A stretch of DNA of 64,000 bases from Spirochaetota bacterium (GTDB taxonomy: Bacteria; Spirochaetota; UBA4802; UBA5368): the NCBI GenBank assembly GCA_035477215.1, contig DATIKU010000053.1, positions 124,001 through 188,000 on the forward strand. Direction: 5' to 3'. Below, one piece after another: positions 24,142 to 33,276 of the stretch (positions are counted from its first letter, which is position 1; the number at the start of each line of letters is the position of its first letter). The position numbers and the translations under genes are program-made. The notes beneath the pieces were generated by a model. It saw only the letters and a program-made list of their open reading frames with translations. It was not told where the DNA came from and searched no databases.

Positions 24142-24297
24142 ATGAAGAAGAATGTTCTCGTTCTAACGCTCGCAATGGTTCTTGCCTTTGCGTTCAGCTT
24201 CTCGTTCGTAGGCTGCAAGAAGGAAGAAGCGCCCGCTCCCGCCGTTACCGAAGAAGTTAAAGACGAAGCGGCCGCTCCTGCCGAAGTAAAGAAGTAA
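24142..24297 (+). CDS. small lipoprotein, 51 aa
   Basis: The ATG follows AGGAGATATACCAA, a near-ideal ribosome-binding site. The 51-residue product has a Lys-rich start (MKKNVLVL), a hydrophobic segment, a lipobox FVGC at Cys25, then KKEEAPAPAV and an Ala/Glu/Pro-rich tail to the stop. A strong terminator follows 21 bases later, so it is a single-gene transcript. I know no function; small lipoproteins of this layout are often abundant envelope components. Confidence 0.82.
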   Translation: MKKNVLVLTLAMVLAFAFSFSFVGCKKEEAPAPAVTEEVKDEAAAPAEVKK

Positions 24298-24317
24298 TTT
24301 TTTCTTTATTCCGGAAG

Positions 24318-24351
24318 AAAGGGGGTGTTCATCGGACGCCCCCTTTTTTTC
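24318..24351 (+). terminator. Rho-independent terminator
   Basis: The stem aaagggggtgt pairs with acgcccccttt (one G-T pair), with an 8-base loop and a 7-T run. It starts 21 bases past the stop of the small lipoprotein gene and is the clearest intrinsic terminator on the plus strand in this half of the window. Confidence 0.85.
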
Positions 24352-24476
24352 TTAATTTCCATACAAAAAGCTTGTTAATTCACCGGGTTGATATAATCTT
24401 AAACACGCCTGCCCTCATGGATATTTTACCGAAGTGTTGAGCACACGCATCGGTAGCTTTACGGAGCAGCCAGAAA

Positions 24477-24818
24477 ATGGATGGAAACCCCAATCGCGCC
24501 GCGGTAACCGAAGAGGCGGTAACGCTTCTTGCGCATGAAAACATCATCTCGGCCCTTAAAAACTCGGCCGCCGCAACCCCGGAGAAGGAAATCGCCGTGG
24601 AATTTATCAATTCCTACGTTGAATTCATCAAGGAAATCGTCGGCCACGACATTAAACGGGGAACCCTCAGGGGGGATTTCGAACTGCGCGATCTGGTCGC
24701 CCACATCAACTCGATGATGCAGCAGAAGGATGAATACGTCTACACCACCATGGTAATGCAGTGCCCCCTGCATTACAAGGCCGTCCACAAGCACCTTACG
24801 CATCCCGCAGGGGACTGA
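24477..24818 (+). CDS. hypothetical protein, 113 aa
   Basis: I do not recognise this gene. The 113-residue soluble, mostly helical protein has acidic N-terminal helices (TEEAVTLLAHENIISALKN) and a C-terminal region VMQCPLHYKAVHKHLTHP with one Cys and several His, which might bind a metal. GGAG precedes the ATG at about 11 bases. It converges with the GH57 gene, ending 8 bases from that gene's stop. Base composition matches its neighbours. Confidence 0.65.
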   Translation: MDGNPNRAAVTEEAVTLLAHENIISALKNSAAATPEKEIAVEFINSYVEFIKEIVGHDIKRGTLRGDFELRDLVAHINSMMQQKDEYVYTTMVMQCPLHYKAVHKHLTHPAGD

Positions 24819-24825
24819 AATATTT

Positions 24826-26928
24826 TTAAAGTTTCGGCACGCCTTCCGCGGATAATGTCAACTCGAAGTTTTCCGGATCGTCGTTCATCGCGTATACAAG
24901 CAGCAGCGACGAGCCCTGATAGTTCTTCTCGAATCCGCGGTCGGACTGCGATACCGTATATATCGGATACCGCACCAGCCTAAAAACGCGCGATGATCCG
25001 ACCGAGACCCTGATATCTGAATAGCGGTCTACGAGCGCGAACGAATCGACGCCCTCCGTCAGGCCCGCCGTGTCGAGAAAGGATTCCCCCCTTGCCAGTC
25101 CGGGTATTTCATAAAAACGGTCTTCATCATGCGCCGCGAGCAGGTTTATGTTCAGCTCGACCCCGAAAAGCGTTCCGGCGGCGCCGGCCACGGAATATCC
25201 CGCTTTTACGCCCGTGAGCGCCGCGCTGAACGAGTAACGCTTGCGGATGACGATCGACCGCCCGTCAAAACAAACCTCGCGCTGCAGCGGCACCTGGATA
25301 TCCCTGGCCTTTTTCTCGACGGTGTACGAGTACGGCAGGCCTCCGCACTCAACCATATCCGCCCGCCCGGACATGAGGTCTTCCGCGGACGGGAGCACGC
25401 GCAGAAAAAGGTCTTTAAACGAATACCGCCTGCATGCGTCGTACACCAGTCGGTCTTTAAGCCCCTTTTCCCTGACCACGACCATGTCGTGGATCGACTT
25501 TACGTCGCCGCTCTGTTCCTCGTCTTCGTTAAAGTGTCTCAGGGTTTCGTGGTACGCTTCATGGCGGCGCGGTATAACCGCCAGGATATCGAAGCGTCTG
25601 GAATACACGCCCAATTCAGCGATGGCGCCGCCGTGGGCGGGAGCGATGAGCGCCGCCATATCATTTCCGCGCAACAGCACCTGGTTCCGCCCTTCGTTCC
25701 ATATGTCTCTGTCGATCACTTCGACGCCCTTGCGCCCGAGCGCTTTGATATACCGCTCTTCGGCCGCGAGGACATTGTGATGAAGCGCATGACGCAGGCT
25801 TGAAAGATATATGCCCCCGAAAAGGCCGTGCCAGTAGGCGCAGTTACACTCGCTTTTATAAAGATCCCTTTTCGCATCATCGAGCACAATTCGTTTTTCG
25901 CGCTCCAGCGCCCGTATCTCGCCGCTCAGGAGAAGGGTACGCTTGTTGAGCGCGTTGGATTCGGGATACTTATTCAGAAAATTATTCCATACCCCTCCCT
26001 TCAGGAATGGGTAAAAATCCTTCTCCCGGTCCCAGCCCTTTATCTCCTTGTGCAGGTCGATCAGCCGGGACGCGACCGGCGAAGGGAGCGCCCATTCGGA
26101 CAGCTCGTAATAACTGCCCTGGGTGAGATACACCCGTCCGAGGGGAGCGTTCTCCCGAACGTATTCGGAAGGAAGGGTCATATCTATCCAGTCCTCCCGG
26201 AGCACCGCTTCAACGAAATTTATCAGCCACTTCTCCTCGAACACCCACTTGAATGTGCCCGGCCACATGCCGAATTTTTCGCCGTCGTCGCCGTACAGGA
26301 AGGCGCATTCACCGCGACGGTCGGCCACCGATTTGAAGTAATCGACGGTCTCGGCCGGAAGCCTGAACGGAATGGAGTACCGGAGGAAACGGTCGATCGG
26401 AAATACCTTGAGCTGCCGGTCGAGCCGTTCGGTGATGTAATAGCCGTACAGCTCGTCCTCTTCGATCCCCGCGTAGCGAAAGTGATTGTCGTCGAGGATG
26501 GTGTAATCGACCCCCAGGTCCGACACAAGTCGCGGTATCTCCGGATCCCATACGCGCTCCGCAGTCCAGAAACCTTTAGGCTTGGCGCCGAAACGCTTCT
26601 CGCAGTACTTCTGCATCATCGTGATCTGCCCGCGGATGTCGTCCTCGGAAATTATTGAAAAAATCGGCTCGTAGAAACCGCCGCCGATTATCTCCACCTG
26701 GCCCCGATCGCGCATCCCGGAGAGTGTCTCCATGTACTCGGGATGTCGCTCCTCTATCCATTCCAGGAGCGGGCCGGAGTGATGTACGGCGAATCTGAAC
26801 TCAGGATATTCCTTCAGCACCCGAAGCGTCTTATCATAGCAATCCCGGAACCCCCATTCGAAGACATGGTCGAAATTTCCGACCGGCTGATGGTTGTGGA
26901 GGCAGAAAATAAACCTGCATTTTGTCAT
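24826..26928 (-). CDS. GH57 glycosidase, 4-alpha-glucanotransferase/amylase type
   Basis: The 700-residue protein begins MTKCRFIFCLHNHQPVGNF, the GH57 opening. The nucleophile Glu124 lies in GFWTAERVW and the acid/base Asp215 in YGDDGEKFG, closely matching the Thermococcus 4-alpha-glucanotransferase positions as I remember them. A helical middle region and a C-terminal beta-rich region follow. It should cleave or transfer alpha-1,4-glucans in glycogen metabolism. It lies 25 bases after glgC and two genes after a response regulator, so it is probably cotranscribed with both. No signal peptide is visible. Confidence 0.9.
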   Translation of the reverse strand: MTKCRFIFCLHNHQPVGNFDHVFEWGFRDCYDKTLRVLKEYPEFRFAVHHSGPLLEWIEERHPEYMETLSGMRDRGQVEIIGGGFYEPIFSIISEDDIRGQITMMQKYCEKRFGAKPKGFWTAERVWDPEIPRLVSDLGVDYTILDDNHFRYAGIEEDELYGYYITERLDRQLKVFPIDRFLRYSIPFRLPAETVDYFKSVADRRGECAFLYGDDGEKFGMWPGTFKWVFEEKWLINFVEAVLREDWIDMTLPSEYVRENAPLGRVYLTQGSYYELSEWALPSPVASRLIDLHKEIKGWDREKDFYPFLKGGVWNNFLNKYPESNALNKRTLLLSGEIRALEREKRIVLDDAKRDLYKSECNCAYWHGLFGGIYLSSLRHALHHNVLAAEERYIKALGRKGVEVIDRDIWNEGRNQVLLRGNDMAALIAPAHGGAIAELGVYSRRFDILAVIPRRHEAYHETLRHFNEDEEQSGDVKSIHDMVVVREKGLKDRLVYDACRRYSFKDLFLRVLPSAEDLMSGRADMVECGGLPYSYTVEKKARDIQVPLQREVCFDGRSIVIRKRYSFSAALTGVKAGYSVAGAAGTLFGVELNINLLAAHDEDRFYEIPGLARGESFLDTAGLTEGVDSFALVDRYSDIRVSVGSSRVFRLVRYPIYTVSQSDRGFEKNYQGSSLLLVYAMNDDPENFELTLSAEGVPKL

Positions 26929-26953
26929 GGCTTCCTGTGGGTCGATGGTGGAT

Positions 26954-28171
26954 TCAGAAAATAAAACGCTTGGGGATGACCACTATTCCGTCGCTCGTTA
27001 CGGTGAAACGCGCGGCATCGCGCTCGAGGTCGTAGCCTATCGATTCGTTAGCCGGTATCTCGACATACTTGTCGACGATCGCCCGCCTGATCCTGGCATG
27101 TCTTCCTATTTTAACTCCGTTCATGATGATAGAGTCCAGTATCTCGGCGTAACTGTTCACCTTCACTCCGGGGGATACCACCGATCGGTAAACGCGGGAG
27201 CCGCTGATGATCGCCCCGTGGGATATAATCGAATCCACCGCCATCCCCCGGCGGTCGTCGGCGTCGAACAGCAGCTTCGCCGGAGGATACTGCTCCAGGT
27301 TCGAGCGGATCGTCCATGTACGGTCGTACATGTTGAGCTGCGGGCTTATGGCGATGAGGTCCATGTTGGCGTCGAAAAACGAATTAAGGGTCCCTATATC
27401 TCTCCAGTATGCGCGATCGTCCTCATACTTCACATAATCGTAGGCGACCACCCGCTCGCTGCCGTAGATGCGCGGAATGATGTCCTTGCCGAAATCGTTA
27501 TCGCCCTCAAGGCGATGGTTTTCCGAGAGGTACTGCACCAGCTTTTCGGTCTTGAAAACGTAGATCCCCATCGAAACGAAGGACGAATCGTCCCTGCCGG
27601 GGATGGACTTCGGTTTTTCAGGCTTCTCGCTGAAGCCGGTGACGCGGCTCGCCGCATCGACCTCGAGAACGCCGAAGCGCGCGGCCTCCGCCACCGGCGT
27701 CTCGATCGCCGCGATCGTCATGTCCGCGTCCCTCTCGACGTGGTAGCGTATCATTTTACGATAATCCATTTTATAAACATGGTCCCCAGAAAGTATCAGG
27801 ACGTATTCGGGACGCTCCATCTCTATGATGTAGATGTTCTGAAAAATCGCGTCGGCGGTGCCCCTGTACCAGTTATTGTCGATGCGCTGCTGCGGCGGCA
27901 CCACGTCGATGAAGCTGCCGAGCTCGCGGGGGAAGAGGTTCCAGGCAGTTTTGATATGACGGTCGAGCGAGAGCGATTTATACTGCGTGAGAACGATGAT
28001 CCTCGTCAAATCGGAGTTCAGGCAGTTGGAGAGGGAGAAATCGATAATGCGGTAAATGCCTCCGAAAGGTACCGCCGGCTTGGAGCGGTCCTTCGTCAGC
28101 GGGTAGAGGCGTTCCCCCTGACCTCCGGAGAGCAGAAAAACGAGCGTGCGCTTGAGATATTCATTATCCAT
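26954..28171 (-). CDS. glgC: glucose-1-phosphate adenylyltransferase
   Basis: The 405-residue enzyme makes ADP-glucose for glycogen synthesis. It has the nucleotide-binding LLSGGQGERLYPLTKDRSKPAVPFGG split by the usual residues (about residues 13-38), then IDFSLSNCLNSD, WYRGTADAIFQN and LILSGDHVYKMDY. A C-terminal left-handed beta-helix domain follows. The start overlaps the stop of the response-regulator gene by one base, indicating coupled translation. Length is typical of bacterial GlgC. Confidence 0.94.
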   Translation of the reverse strand: MDNEYLKRTLVFLLSGGQGERLYPLTKDRSKPAVPFGGIYRIIDFSLSNCLNSDLTRIIVLTQYKSLSLDRHIKTAWNLFPRELGSFIDVVPPQQRIDNNWYRGTADAIFQNIYIIEMERPEYVLILSGDHVYKMDYRKMIRYHVERDADMTIAAIETPVAEAARFGVLEVDAASRVTGFSEKPEKPKSIPGRDDSSFVSMGIYVFKTEKLVQYLSENHRLEGDNDFGKDIIPRIYGSERVVAYDYVKYEDDRAYWRDIGTLNSFFDANMDLIAISPQLNMYDRTWTIRSNLEQYPPAKLLFDADDRRGMAVDSIISHGAIISGSRVYRSVVSPGVKVNSYAEILDSIIMNGVKIGRHARIRRAIVDKYVEIPANESIGYDLERDAARFTVTSDGIVVIPKRFIF

Positions 28172-28533
28172 TATTTCGATTTACTGGTAAGTATCTCCTG
28201 GATCTTGCCCTTCAGCTCGTCAAGATTCGACGACTTCGTGATATAGGCGTCGGCGGTCCACGTCATGAAGTTGCTCTTGTAATTCGAATACGCCGTGTAG
28301 ATGATGATGGGTATCTTTTTATCGCGCGACAGGATTTTCCCGAGCGCCTCGATACCGTCCATCTCCGGCATGCGGATGTCCAGCACCACGAGGTCGTACT
28401 TATTGGCCTTCACCTTGTCGACAGCCTCTCTCCCGTTGGCCGCTTGGTCAACCTCGTATCCTTCGTCCTGAAGCTCCATCGTGTAGAGTTCCCGCTGATG
28501 TTGTTCGTCTTCAACGACCAGTATTTTTCTCAT
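28171..28533 (-). CDS. single-domain response regulator
   Basis: The 120-residue receiver domain begins MRKILVVEDEQHQRELY after GGGGAG. The acidic pocket is Glu8/Asp9, the phospho-acceptor Asp52 lies in VLDIRMPEMDG, the switch Thr in IIIYTAYS, and the conserved Lys in YITKSSN. There is no output domain, as in CheY- or Spo0F-like proteins. Sitting first in a glgC-GH57 transcript, it may tie glycogen metabolism to a histidine kinase outside this window; that is inference. A longer frame upstream lacks a ribosome-binding site. Confidence 0.88.
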   Translation of the reverse strand: MRKILVVEDEQHQRELYTMELQDEGYEVDQAANGREAVDKVKANKYDLVVLDIRMPEMDGIEALGKILSRDKKIPIIIYTAYSNYKSNFMTWTADAYITKSSNLDELKGKIQEILTSKSK

Positions 28534-28733
28534 ACTCTCCCCCCGAAAGATCAAAAATCTTTCCATGCAACGGACGCTTTCAGACTACAATCCGAATCGG
28601 CATAATTCAACCATTTTTTATTGCCCCGGCGGCCGTGTCAGTACGGCCGTTAAGTTTTCAGGGGTTTTCCTGCCGCGCGTGTGGGGGGCCACTGCCTGAA
28701 CTAAGGGATTTCTTCTTTATGGCGCCTGTATAT

Positions 28734-31373
28734 TCAACCTCCGATCATTTTCTTTGCGGTCTCGACGGCCTCCTTGAGCGCCCTTGGCAATCCATCTGGC
28801 GATTTCCCGCCCGCCTGGGCCATATCTTTTCTTCCGCCACCGCCTCCGCCGACCAGCGGCGACGCCTTTTTAATGATGGCGCCGCAGTCGACTCCCGTTG
28901 CAACAGCCGCGGAGGTGGCGGCGCATAAAAGTATCGCCCTGCCTTCGTGCTCCGAGCCGAGGCAAACGACGGAATTTTGTAATTTTGAGCGTACCAGGTC
29001 GGCGGTCCTTCGCAATTCGTCGATGTCCGGTCCTTTTAACTGATACTGCACCACGGAGGTATCTTTCACAACAACAGCCCCCGTCAGTATATCATCGAAG
29101 TTCGACGCAAGGCTTTCGGTCTTCATCTTCTCAAGTTGCTTTTCGAGCGAGCGCGCGCGCTCCAGCGCGTCGTGGACCTTTCTGGGGATATCCTGCTCGG
29201 TCGCGTTGAGCTCCGCCGCGATTGAGGAGAGTATCTCCGACTGAGTTCCGAATCTCTCGAGGACCCCACGAAGCGTGACGGCCTCGATGCGCCGCATCCC
29301 CGCTCCGGGCGAGGCCTCGCGCAATATCTTGAAGACGCCGAGCTTTCCGGTATTGTCCGCGTGCGTGCCGCCGCACAGCTCCATACTGAAGCCCTTCACG
29401 CTCACAACGCGCACCACATCCTCATACTTCTCGTCGAAGACCGCCATGGCCCCCATCTTCACCGCCTCGTCGAGCGGACGAACCGACGTTTCGACCGGCC
29501 GCCATGCCCAGATCACATCGTTGACGATGCGCTCGATCTCGGCGATTTCCGCAGCGTCGAGGGCCCTGAAGTGGGTGAAGTCGAAGCGCATGCGCTCGGG
29601 CTCCACGAGCGAACCGGTCTGGTGCACGTGGGCACCGAGCACTTTTCGGAGCGCCGCCTGCAGCAGGTGCGTGGCCGTGTGGTTCGCCCGGGTCAGGTTG
29701 CGGCGCAGGAGGTCGATTTCCATGGTCACCCTGTCCCCGACGGCGAACGCGCCCTGTATCACTTCGCCGAGATGGATGATCGTACCGTTCAGTTTTTTGG
29801 TGTCGTCCACCCTGAAGACCGCCCCGTTATAGCCGGTGATCGCCCCACGGTCCCCGGTCTGGCCTCCCGATTCGCCGTAAAAGGTGCTTTCCCTCGCCAC
29901 AAGGAATCCCCTCTCGCCGGTGTCGAGCTTTTTAACCGCGCCGCATACACCGGCAAGAGCGAGAATCTCCGAACTCGTTACATTCTCGTCGTATCCCAGG
30001 AAACCGCTGGGGCCGGCATCGGCCGAGAGCGCCTCCAGTATCTTCTCGCTGCCGGCCTCGCCGCTCTTCCAGCTTTGCTTGCCGCGCTCGCGCTGTTTCT
30101 CCATCTCGCGGTCGAACTCCCCGGTGTCTACGACGATTCCGTTTTCTCCGGCCATCTCAACCGTCATCTCGAGCGGAAAGCCGAACGTATCGTACAGCAT
30201 AAAGGCATCCTTGCCCGAAAGAGTATTCCCGCCATCGCTCTTCGCCGCTTTAATCGCCTCCTCAAGGCGATCCATCCCGTTTTCCAGGGTTTCGAGAAAG
30301 CGCTTCTCCTCGCCCTCGAGCACGTTTTTGACGTTGGGCGCACCCGAAACAATTTCAGGATAATACGGGCCCATCTTTTCAACCAGGGGGTCGATCATTT
30401 TATACAGAAAGGGCCCGGTTATGCCGATCTGCCGGGCGAAACGAAGGGCCCGGCGCAGGATTCTTCGAAGCACGTAGCCGCGTCCCTCATTGGAGGGATA
30501 CGCTCCGTCGGAGATGGCGAAAGTGAGCGCCCTGGCGTGCTCAACCAGCACGTTCACGGGGGCGACGATATCGCCCTCGTATTGCACCGTCGCCTCGCGG
30601 CACACGAAATCCACCATTCCGCGCAGCTCGTCGGTCCCGTATATGGAATCGACGTTCTGTACCAGGGTGGCAAGGCGCTCAAGACCCATGCCGGTGTCGA
30701 TACCGGGGCGGGGCAGCGGCGTCTGCTTGCCGGTTTTATCCTGGTAAAACTGATTGAAAACGAGGTTCCAGAATTCCAGGAAACGCTCGCAGTCGCAGCC
30801 AGGCCTGCAGTCGGCGGAACCGCACCCGAACGCCGGCCCCCTGTCGAGATACAGTTCGGAACAGGGCCCGCACGCTCCCGAATCGCCCGCCGGCCCCCAG
30901 AAGTTGTCCTCACGCCCCAGGCGCACGATCTTGCGTTCATGCACGCCGATGTGGCGATGCCATATATCGAATGCCTCGTCATCGCTCTCGAAGATCGATA
31001 TCCAGACGTCCTCCACGGGAAATCCGACCACCTTTGTGGAGTACTCCCACGCGTATTCGATGGCCTCCTTCTTGAAATAATCGCCGAACGAGAAATTCCC
31101 GAGCATCTCGAAAAAAGTACAATGGCGCTTGGTCTTGCCCACCCGCTCCAGATCGCTGGTTCGGAAGCACTTCTGAACGGTCGCCGCCCTGGTGTAATCG
31201 AGCCTGACCGTGCCGGCGAACATGGATTTGAACTGCACCATGCCGGCCGTCGTGAAAAGCAGCGTCGGATCGTCCTTCGGAACGAGGGAACTCGACGGAA
31301 TTATCCTGTGCTCACGCTCCCTGAAAAAATTCGTGAAGGATTCACGCAGATCTTTAACCCTGAGCATCGCCAA
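28734..31373 (-). CDS. alaS: alanyl-tRNA synthetase
   Basis: The 879-residue class II synthetase starts MAMLRVKDLRESFTNFFRERE. It shows motif 1 and 2 regions (FTTAGMVQFKSMFAG, TSDLERVGKTKRHCTFFEMLGNFSFGDYFK), the editing-domain zinc ligands HTATHLL and CGGTHADNTGKLG, and a C-terminal DHHA1 domain ending GGGGGGRKDMAQAGGK. It charges tRNA-Ala and removes mischarged Ser/Gly. It lies 18 bases after recX, a neighbour often found next to alaS. Confidence 0.97.
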   Translation of the reverse strand: MAMLRVKDLRESFTNFFREREHRIIPSSSLVPKDDPTLLFTTAGMVQFKSMFAGTVRLDYTRAATVQKCFRTSDLERVGKTKRHCTFFEMLGNFSFGDYFKKEAIEYAWEYSTKVVGFPVEDVWISIFESDDEAFDIWHRHIGVHERKIVRLGREDNFWGPAGDSGACGPCSELYLDRGPAFGCGSADCRPGCDCERFLEFWNLVFNQFYQDKTGKQTPLPRPGIDTGMGLERLATLVQNVDSIYGTDELRGMVDFVCREATVQYEGDIVAPVNVLVEHARALTFAISDGAYPSNEGRGYVLRRILRRALRFARQIGITGPFLYKMIDPLVEKMGPYYPEIVSGAPNVKNVLEGEEKRFLETLENGMDRLEEAIKAAKSDGGNTLSGKDAFMLYDTFGFPLEMTVEMAGENGIVVDTGEFDREMEKQRERGKQSWKSGEAGSEKILEALSADAGPSGFLGYDENVTSSEILALAGVCGAVKKLDTGERGFLVARESTFYGESGGQTGDRGAITGYNGAVFRVDDTKKLNGTIIHLGEVIQGAFAVGDRVTMEIDLLRRNLTRANHTATHLLQAALRKVLGAHVHQTGSLVEPERMRFDFTHFRALDAAEIAEIERIVNDVIWAWRPVETSVRPLDEAVKMGAMAVFDEKYEDVVRVVSVKGFSMELCGGTHADNTGKLGVFKILREASPGAGMRRIEAVTLRGVLERFGTQSEILSSIAAELNATEQDIPRKVHDALERARSLEKQLEKMKTESLASNFDDILTGAVVVKDTSVVQYQLKGPDIDELRRTADLVRSKLQNSVVCLGSEHEGRAILLCAATSAAVATGVDCGAIIKKASPLVGGGGGGRKDMAQAGGKSPDGLPRALKEAVETAKKMIGG

Positions 31374-31391
31374 CCTCTCGCGCAGACGCCT

Positions 31392-32021
31392 TTACGCCGG
31401 CATGGTATCTTCACCGGAGAGCCGCCCGACGACTCTCCGTATTTCGTCACTCTCGAATCCCCTCTGCCTGAGAAAAAAAACCAGTTTGCGCACGCTGTCT
31501 TTTCCCCCCTTCAGGCGCTCGAACTTCTCCGCGGCTAGTCGGTACAGTTCATCCTGATCGACCAGTTCGGCGCCGTACTCGGCGATCGCCCTTTTTGCGA
31601 TATCGCCGGGCACTCCCTTTCGAAACAGCTCGGAGAGAAGCCTGTTTTTCCCTACCGCCCTGCGCCCCCGCTTCCTGCGGACATGGTCCATGGCGTAGGC
31701 GTAATCATCCAGATAGCCGCGCTCCAGGAGCCTGGCGACCGCCTCCCTTACGCCGTCCTTCGAGAAGCCCTTCCCGTTAAGATAGCGTTCGAGTTCGAAC
31801 ACCGACCTGCTTCGCAGTGAAAGATAGTAAAGAGCCCTGCGATAGCAGGAGAAACGATCCGACTCTTCCTTTAGCCGCCCGTATTCGTCATGGTCAATTA
31901 CTTTTCCCGTGGCGAGCGCATATATTTTCACTCCCTCGTGCGGAAGCAAGAGCGATTCCCCCGTGGACAGCGCAACGAGGGCGTGGTTCTCCCTGAACTG
32001 TATTCCCGTTATTTCGATCAT
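31392..32021 (-). CDS. recX: RecX-family regulatory protein
   Basis: The 209-residue protein starts MIEITGIQFRENHALVAL. Its C-terminal two thirds are three-helix RecX repeats: YRRALYYLSLRSRSVFELERYL, ARLLERGYLDDYAYAMDHVR, RLLSELFRKGVPGDIAKRAI and KLVFFLRQRGFESDEIRRVV. RecX modulates RecA filaments. The frame is open much further upstream, but that stretch lies over the rpsI terminator, so I use the internal ATG. The ribosome-binding site is weak. It sits directly upstream of alaS. Confidence 0.85.
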   Translation of the reverse strand: MIEITGIQFRENHALVALSTGESLLLPHEGVKIYALATGKVIDHDEYGRLKEESDRFSCYRRALYYLSLRSRSVFELERYLNGKGFSKDGVREAVARLLERGYLDDYAYAMDHVRRKRGRRAVGKNRLLSELFRKGVPGDIAKRAIAEYGAELVDQDELYRLAAEKFERLKGGKDSVRKLVFFLRQRGFESDEIRRVVGRLSGEDTMPA

Positions 32022-32094
32022 AAGCCGGCCGACATTCCATTGCCGATTACGCATACCCCGAATGGATGCTCCAATTCCGTCCAACCTTCGTAAC

Positions 32095-32139
32095 AAAATA
32101 AAAAGAGGATGCCCCCGCCCGGGAAACACCCTCCTTTTT
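32095..32139 (-). terminator. Rho-independent terminator after rpsI
   Basis: On the minus strand AAAAAGGAGGGTG pairs with CATCCTCTTTTT (one bulged G), followed by a TTTTTATTTTG run. It begins 26 bases after the rpsI stop and separates rplM-rpsI from recX-alaS. Confidence 0.75.
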
Positions 32140-32164
32140 CCGATCCCGCCGAAAAGCGCGTGCT

Positions 32165-32554
32165 TTAACGTTTCGAGAACTGGAAACGCTTGCGCGCCTT
32201 TTTCCGGCCGTATTTTTTTCGCTCGACCGCGCGCGAATCGCGCGTGAGAAAACCGGCTTCGCGAAGCTGCTTCTTGTTTCGCTCGTCGACAATGTTGAGA
32301 CAGCGCGCGATACCCAGCCGAACAGCCCCAGCCTGTCCCGACCATCCGCCGCCGTCAACGCGCGCGAATACGTCGAACGCTGTCACCTGGCTTAAAAGCT
32401 CAAGCGGCTGACGGACGATGAGCTCGAGCGTTTTTCTGCGGAAATACCTGGCTATGTCCTGATCGTTGATATGGATTCTGCCGGAACCGGGCTTCAAATA
32501 TACCCGCGCTACCGACGCCTTTCTTCTTCCGGTCGCGTAATACTGCTCCGCCAT
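32165..32554 (-). CDS. rpsI: 30S ribosomal protein S9
   Basis: The 129-residue protein starts [20 protein letters not shown], contains [19 protein letters not shown] (about residues 70-88), and ends in the positively charged [12 protein letters not shown] tail that reaches P-site tRNA. The usual C-terminal SKR is present. It lies 31 bases after rplM in the standard rplM-rpsI pair. Confidence 0.97.
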   Translation of the reverse strand: MAEQYYATGRRKASVARVYLKPGSGRIHINDQDIARYFRRKTLELIVRQPLELLSQVTAFDVFARVDGGGWSGQAGAVRLGIARCLNIVDERNKKQLREAGFLTRDSRAVERKKYGRKKARKRFQFSKR

Positions 32555-32585
32555 TGATATTCTCCTTGAATATGCGATAAATTGC

Positions 32586-33029
32586 TTAGCCTACGGCCAA
32601 CACTTCCGGCATCTGGGCCTGGTGCGGATGCTCCGCTCCGGCGTACACCTTGAGGTTGCCCCCGATCTTTTTGCCCAGCCTGCTCTTGGGAAGCATACCC
32701 TTAACGGCCGTTTCGATAACGAACTCGGGCTTTTCCCTCATGATCTTCCTGATGTTGGTGAACCTTTCGCCACCGGGATATTTGCTGTGCGAGAAATACT
32801 CCTTTTCCTCGGACTTGCGTCCGGTAAGCAGCACCTTCTCGGCGTTGATAACGATCACGTTATCGCCCATGTCCAGATGCGGGGTGAAGCCCGGTTTCTT
32901 TTTGCCCCTGAGTATCGACGCGATCTCGGTGGCGAGCCTTCCAAGTACCTTGCCCTCGGCATCGACGATGTACCACTTCTTGTCGATCTCCGAGGCCTTC
33001 ATGGAATACGTCTTCTGTCGTATGATCAT
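32586..33029 (-). CDS. rplM: 50S ribosomal protein L13
   Basis: The 147-residue protein contains [20 protein letters not shown] (about residues 18-37) and the signature [20 protein letters not shown] (about residues 112-131). L13 is an early 50S assembly protein. The start is preceded by GTGAGGATATA. The gene heads the rplM-rpsI operon, and the insertion sequence begins about 165 bases upstream. Confidence 0.97.
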   Translation of the reverse strand: MIIRQKTYSMKASEIDKKWYIVDAEGKVLGRLATEIASILRGKKKPGFTPHLDMGDNVIVINAEKVLLTGRKSEEKEYFSHSKYPGGERFTNIRKIMREKPEFVIETAVKGMLPKSRLGKKIGGNLKVYAGAEHPHQAQMPEVLAVG

Positions 33030-33131
33030 TATATCCTCACCACTATACCCGAAGCGCCTCTGCCTTCAGGCCGGAATTCATTCATTGTTATGATGGTAAC
33101 CGCCGATTGGGGCTCAAACAGTTAGAGCGCA

Positions 33132-33160
33132 ACGCTATTATCGCGGCGTTATTTTGTCAA
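33132..33160 (-). promoter_or_regulatory. candidate promoter of rplM-rpsI
   Basis: The minus strand has a perfect TTGACA (complement of 33155-33160). Seventeen bases later is TAGCGT (3 of 6 matches); a GATAAT also lies nearby at a shorter distance. The -35 is strong and the -10 uncertain. It lies 35 bases from the left end of the insertion sequence, so the element has not disrupted it. Confidence 0.45.
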
Positions 33161-33180
33161 TAAAAATAGGAAAATTAATC

Positions 33181-33194
33181 CCCGTCATGCGGGG
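33181..33194 (+). repeat. left 14-bp direct repeat flanking the IS
   Basis: The sequence cccgtcatgcgggg is repeated exactly and in the same orientation at 34687-34700, on the other side of the element. With the base before it, it forms a small hairpin (ccccg/cggg). The best reading is a target-site duplication, with 1-2 bases of ambiguity at the junctions. Confidence 0.7.
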
Positions 33195-33251
33195 AGTGAA
33201 TTAATTTTCGGGGAAAAAGAGTATTAATTTTTATCGGGATATAGTAGGTAT

Positions 33252-33268
33252 CCTCCAACGAAAGGAGG
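33252..33268 (+). promoter_or_regulatory. hairpin that could hide the transposase ribosome-binding site
   Basis: The sequence cctcc (33252-33256) can pair with ggagg (33264-33268) of the strong AAAGGAGGAGG Shine-Dalgarno of the first transposase frame; flanking GTA/TAC bases extend the stem. Many IS elements sequester this site to stop expression from read-through transcripts. Here that role is inferred from pairing alone. Confidence 0.4.
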
Positions 33269-33276
33269 AGGTACCG

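Noticed and set aside
26894-28246. Open frame of about 450 codons opposite glgC
   Set aside because: Antisense to a fully conserved gene with intact motifs.
29361-31538. Long open frame (about 725 codons) on the plus strand opposite alaS and part of recX
   Set aside because: It lies fully antisense to clear, conserved genes and has no family motif. High GC third positions leave few stops on the opposite strand.
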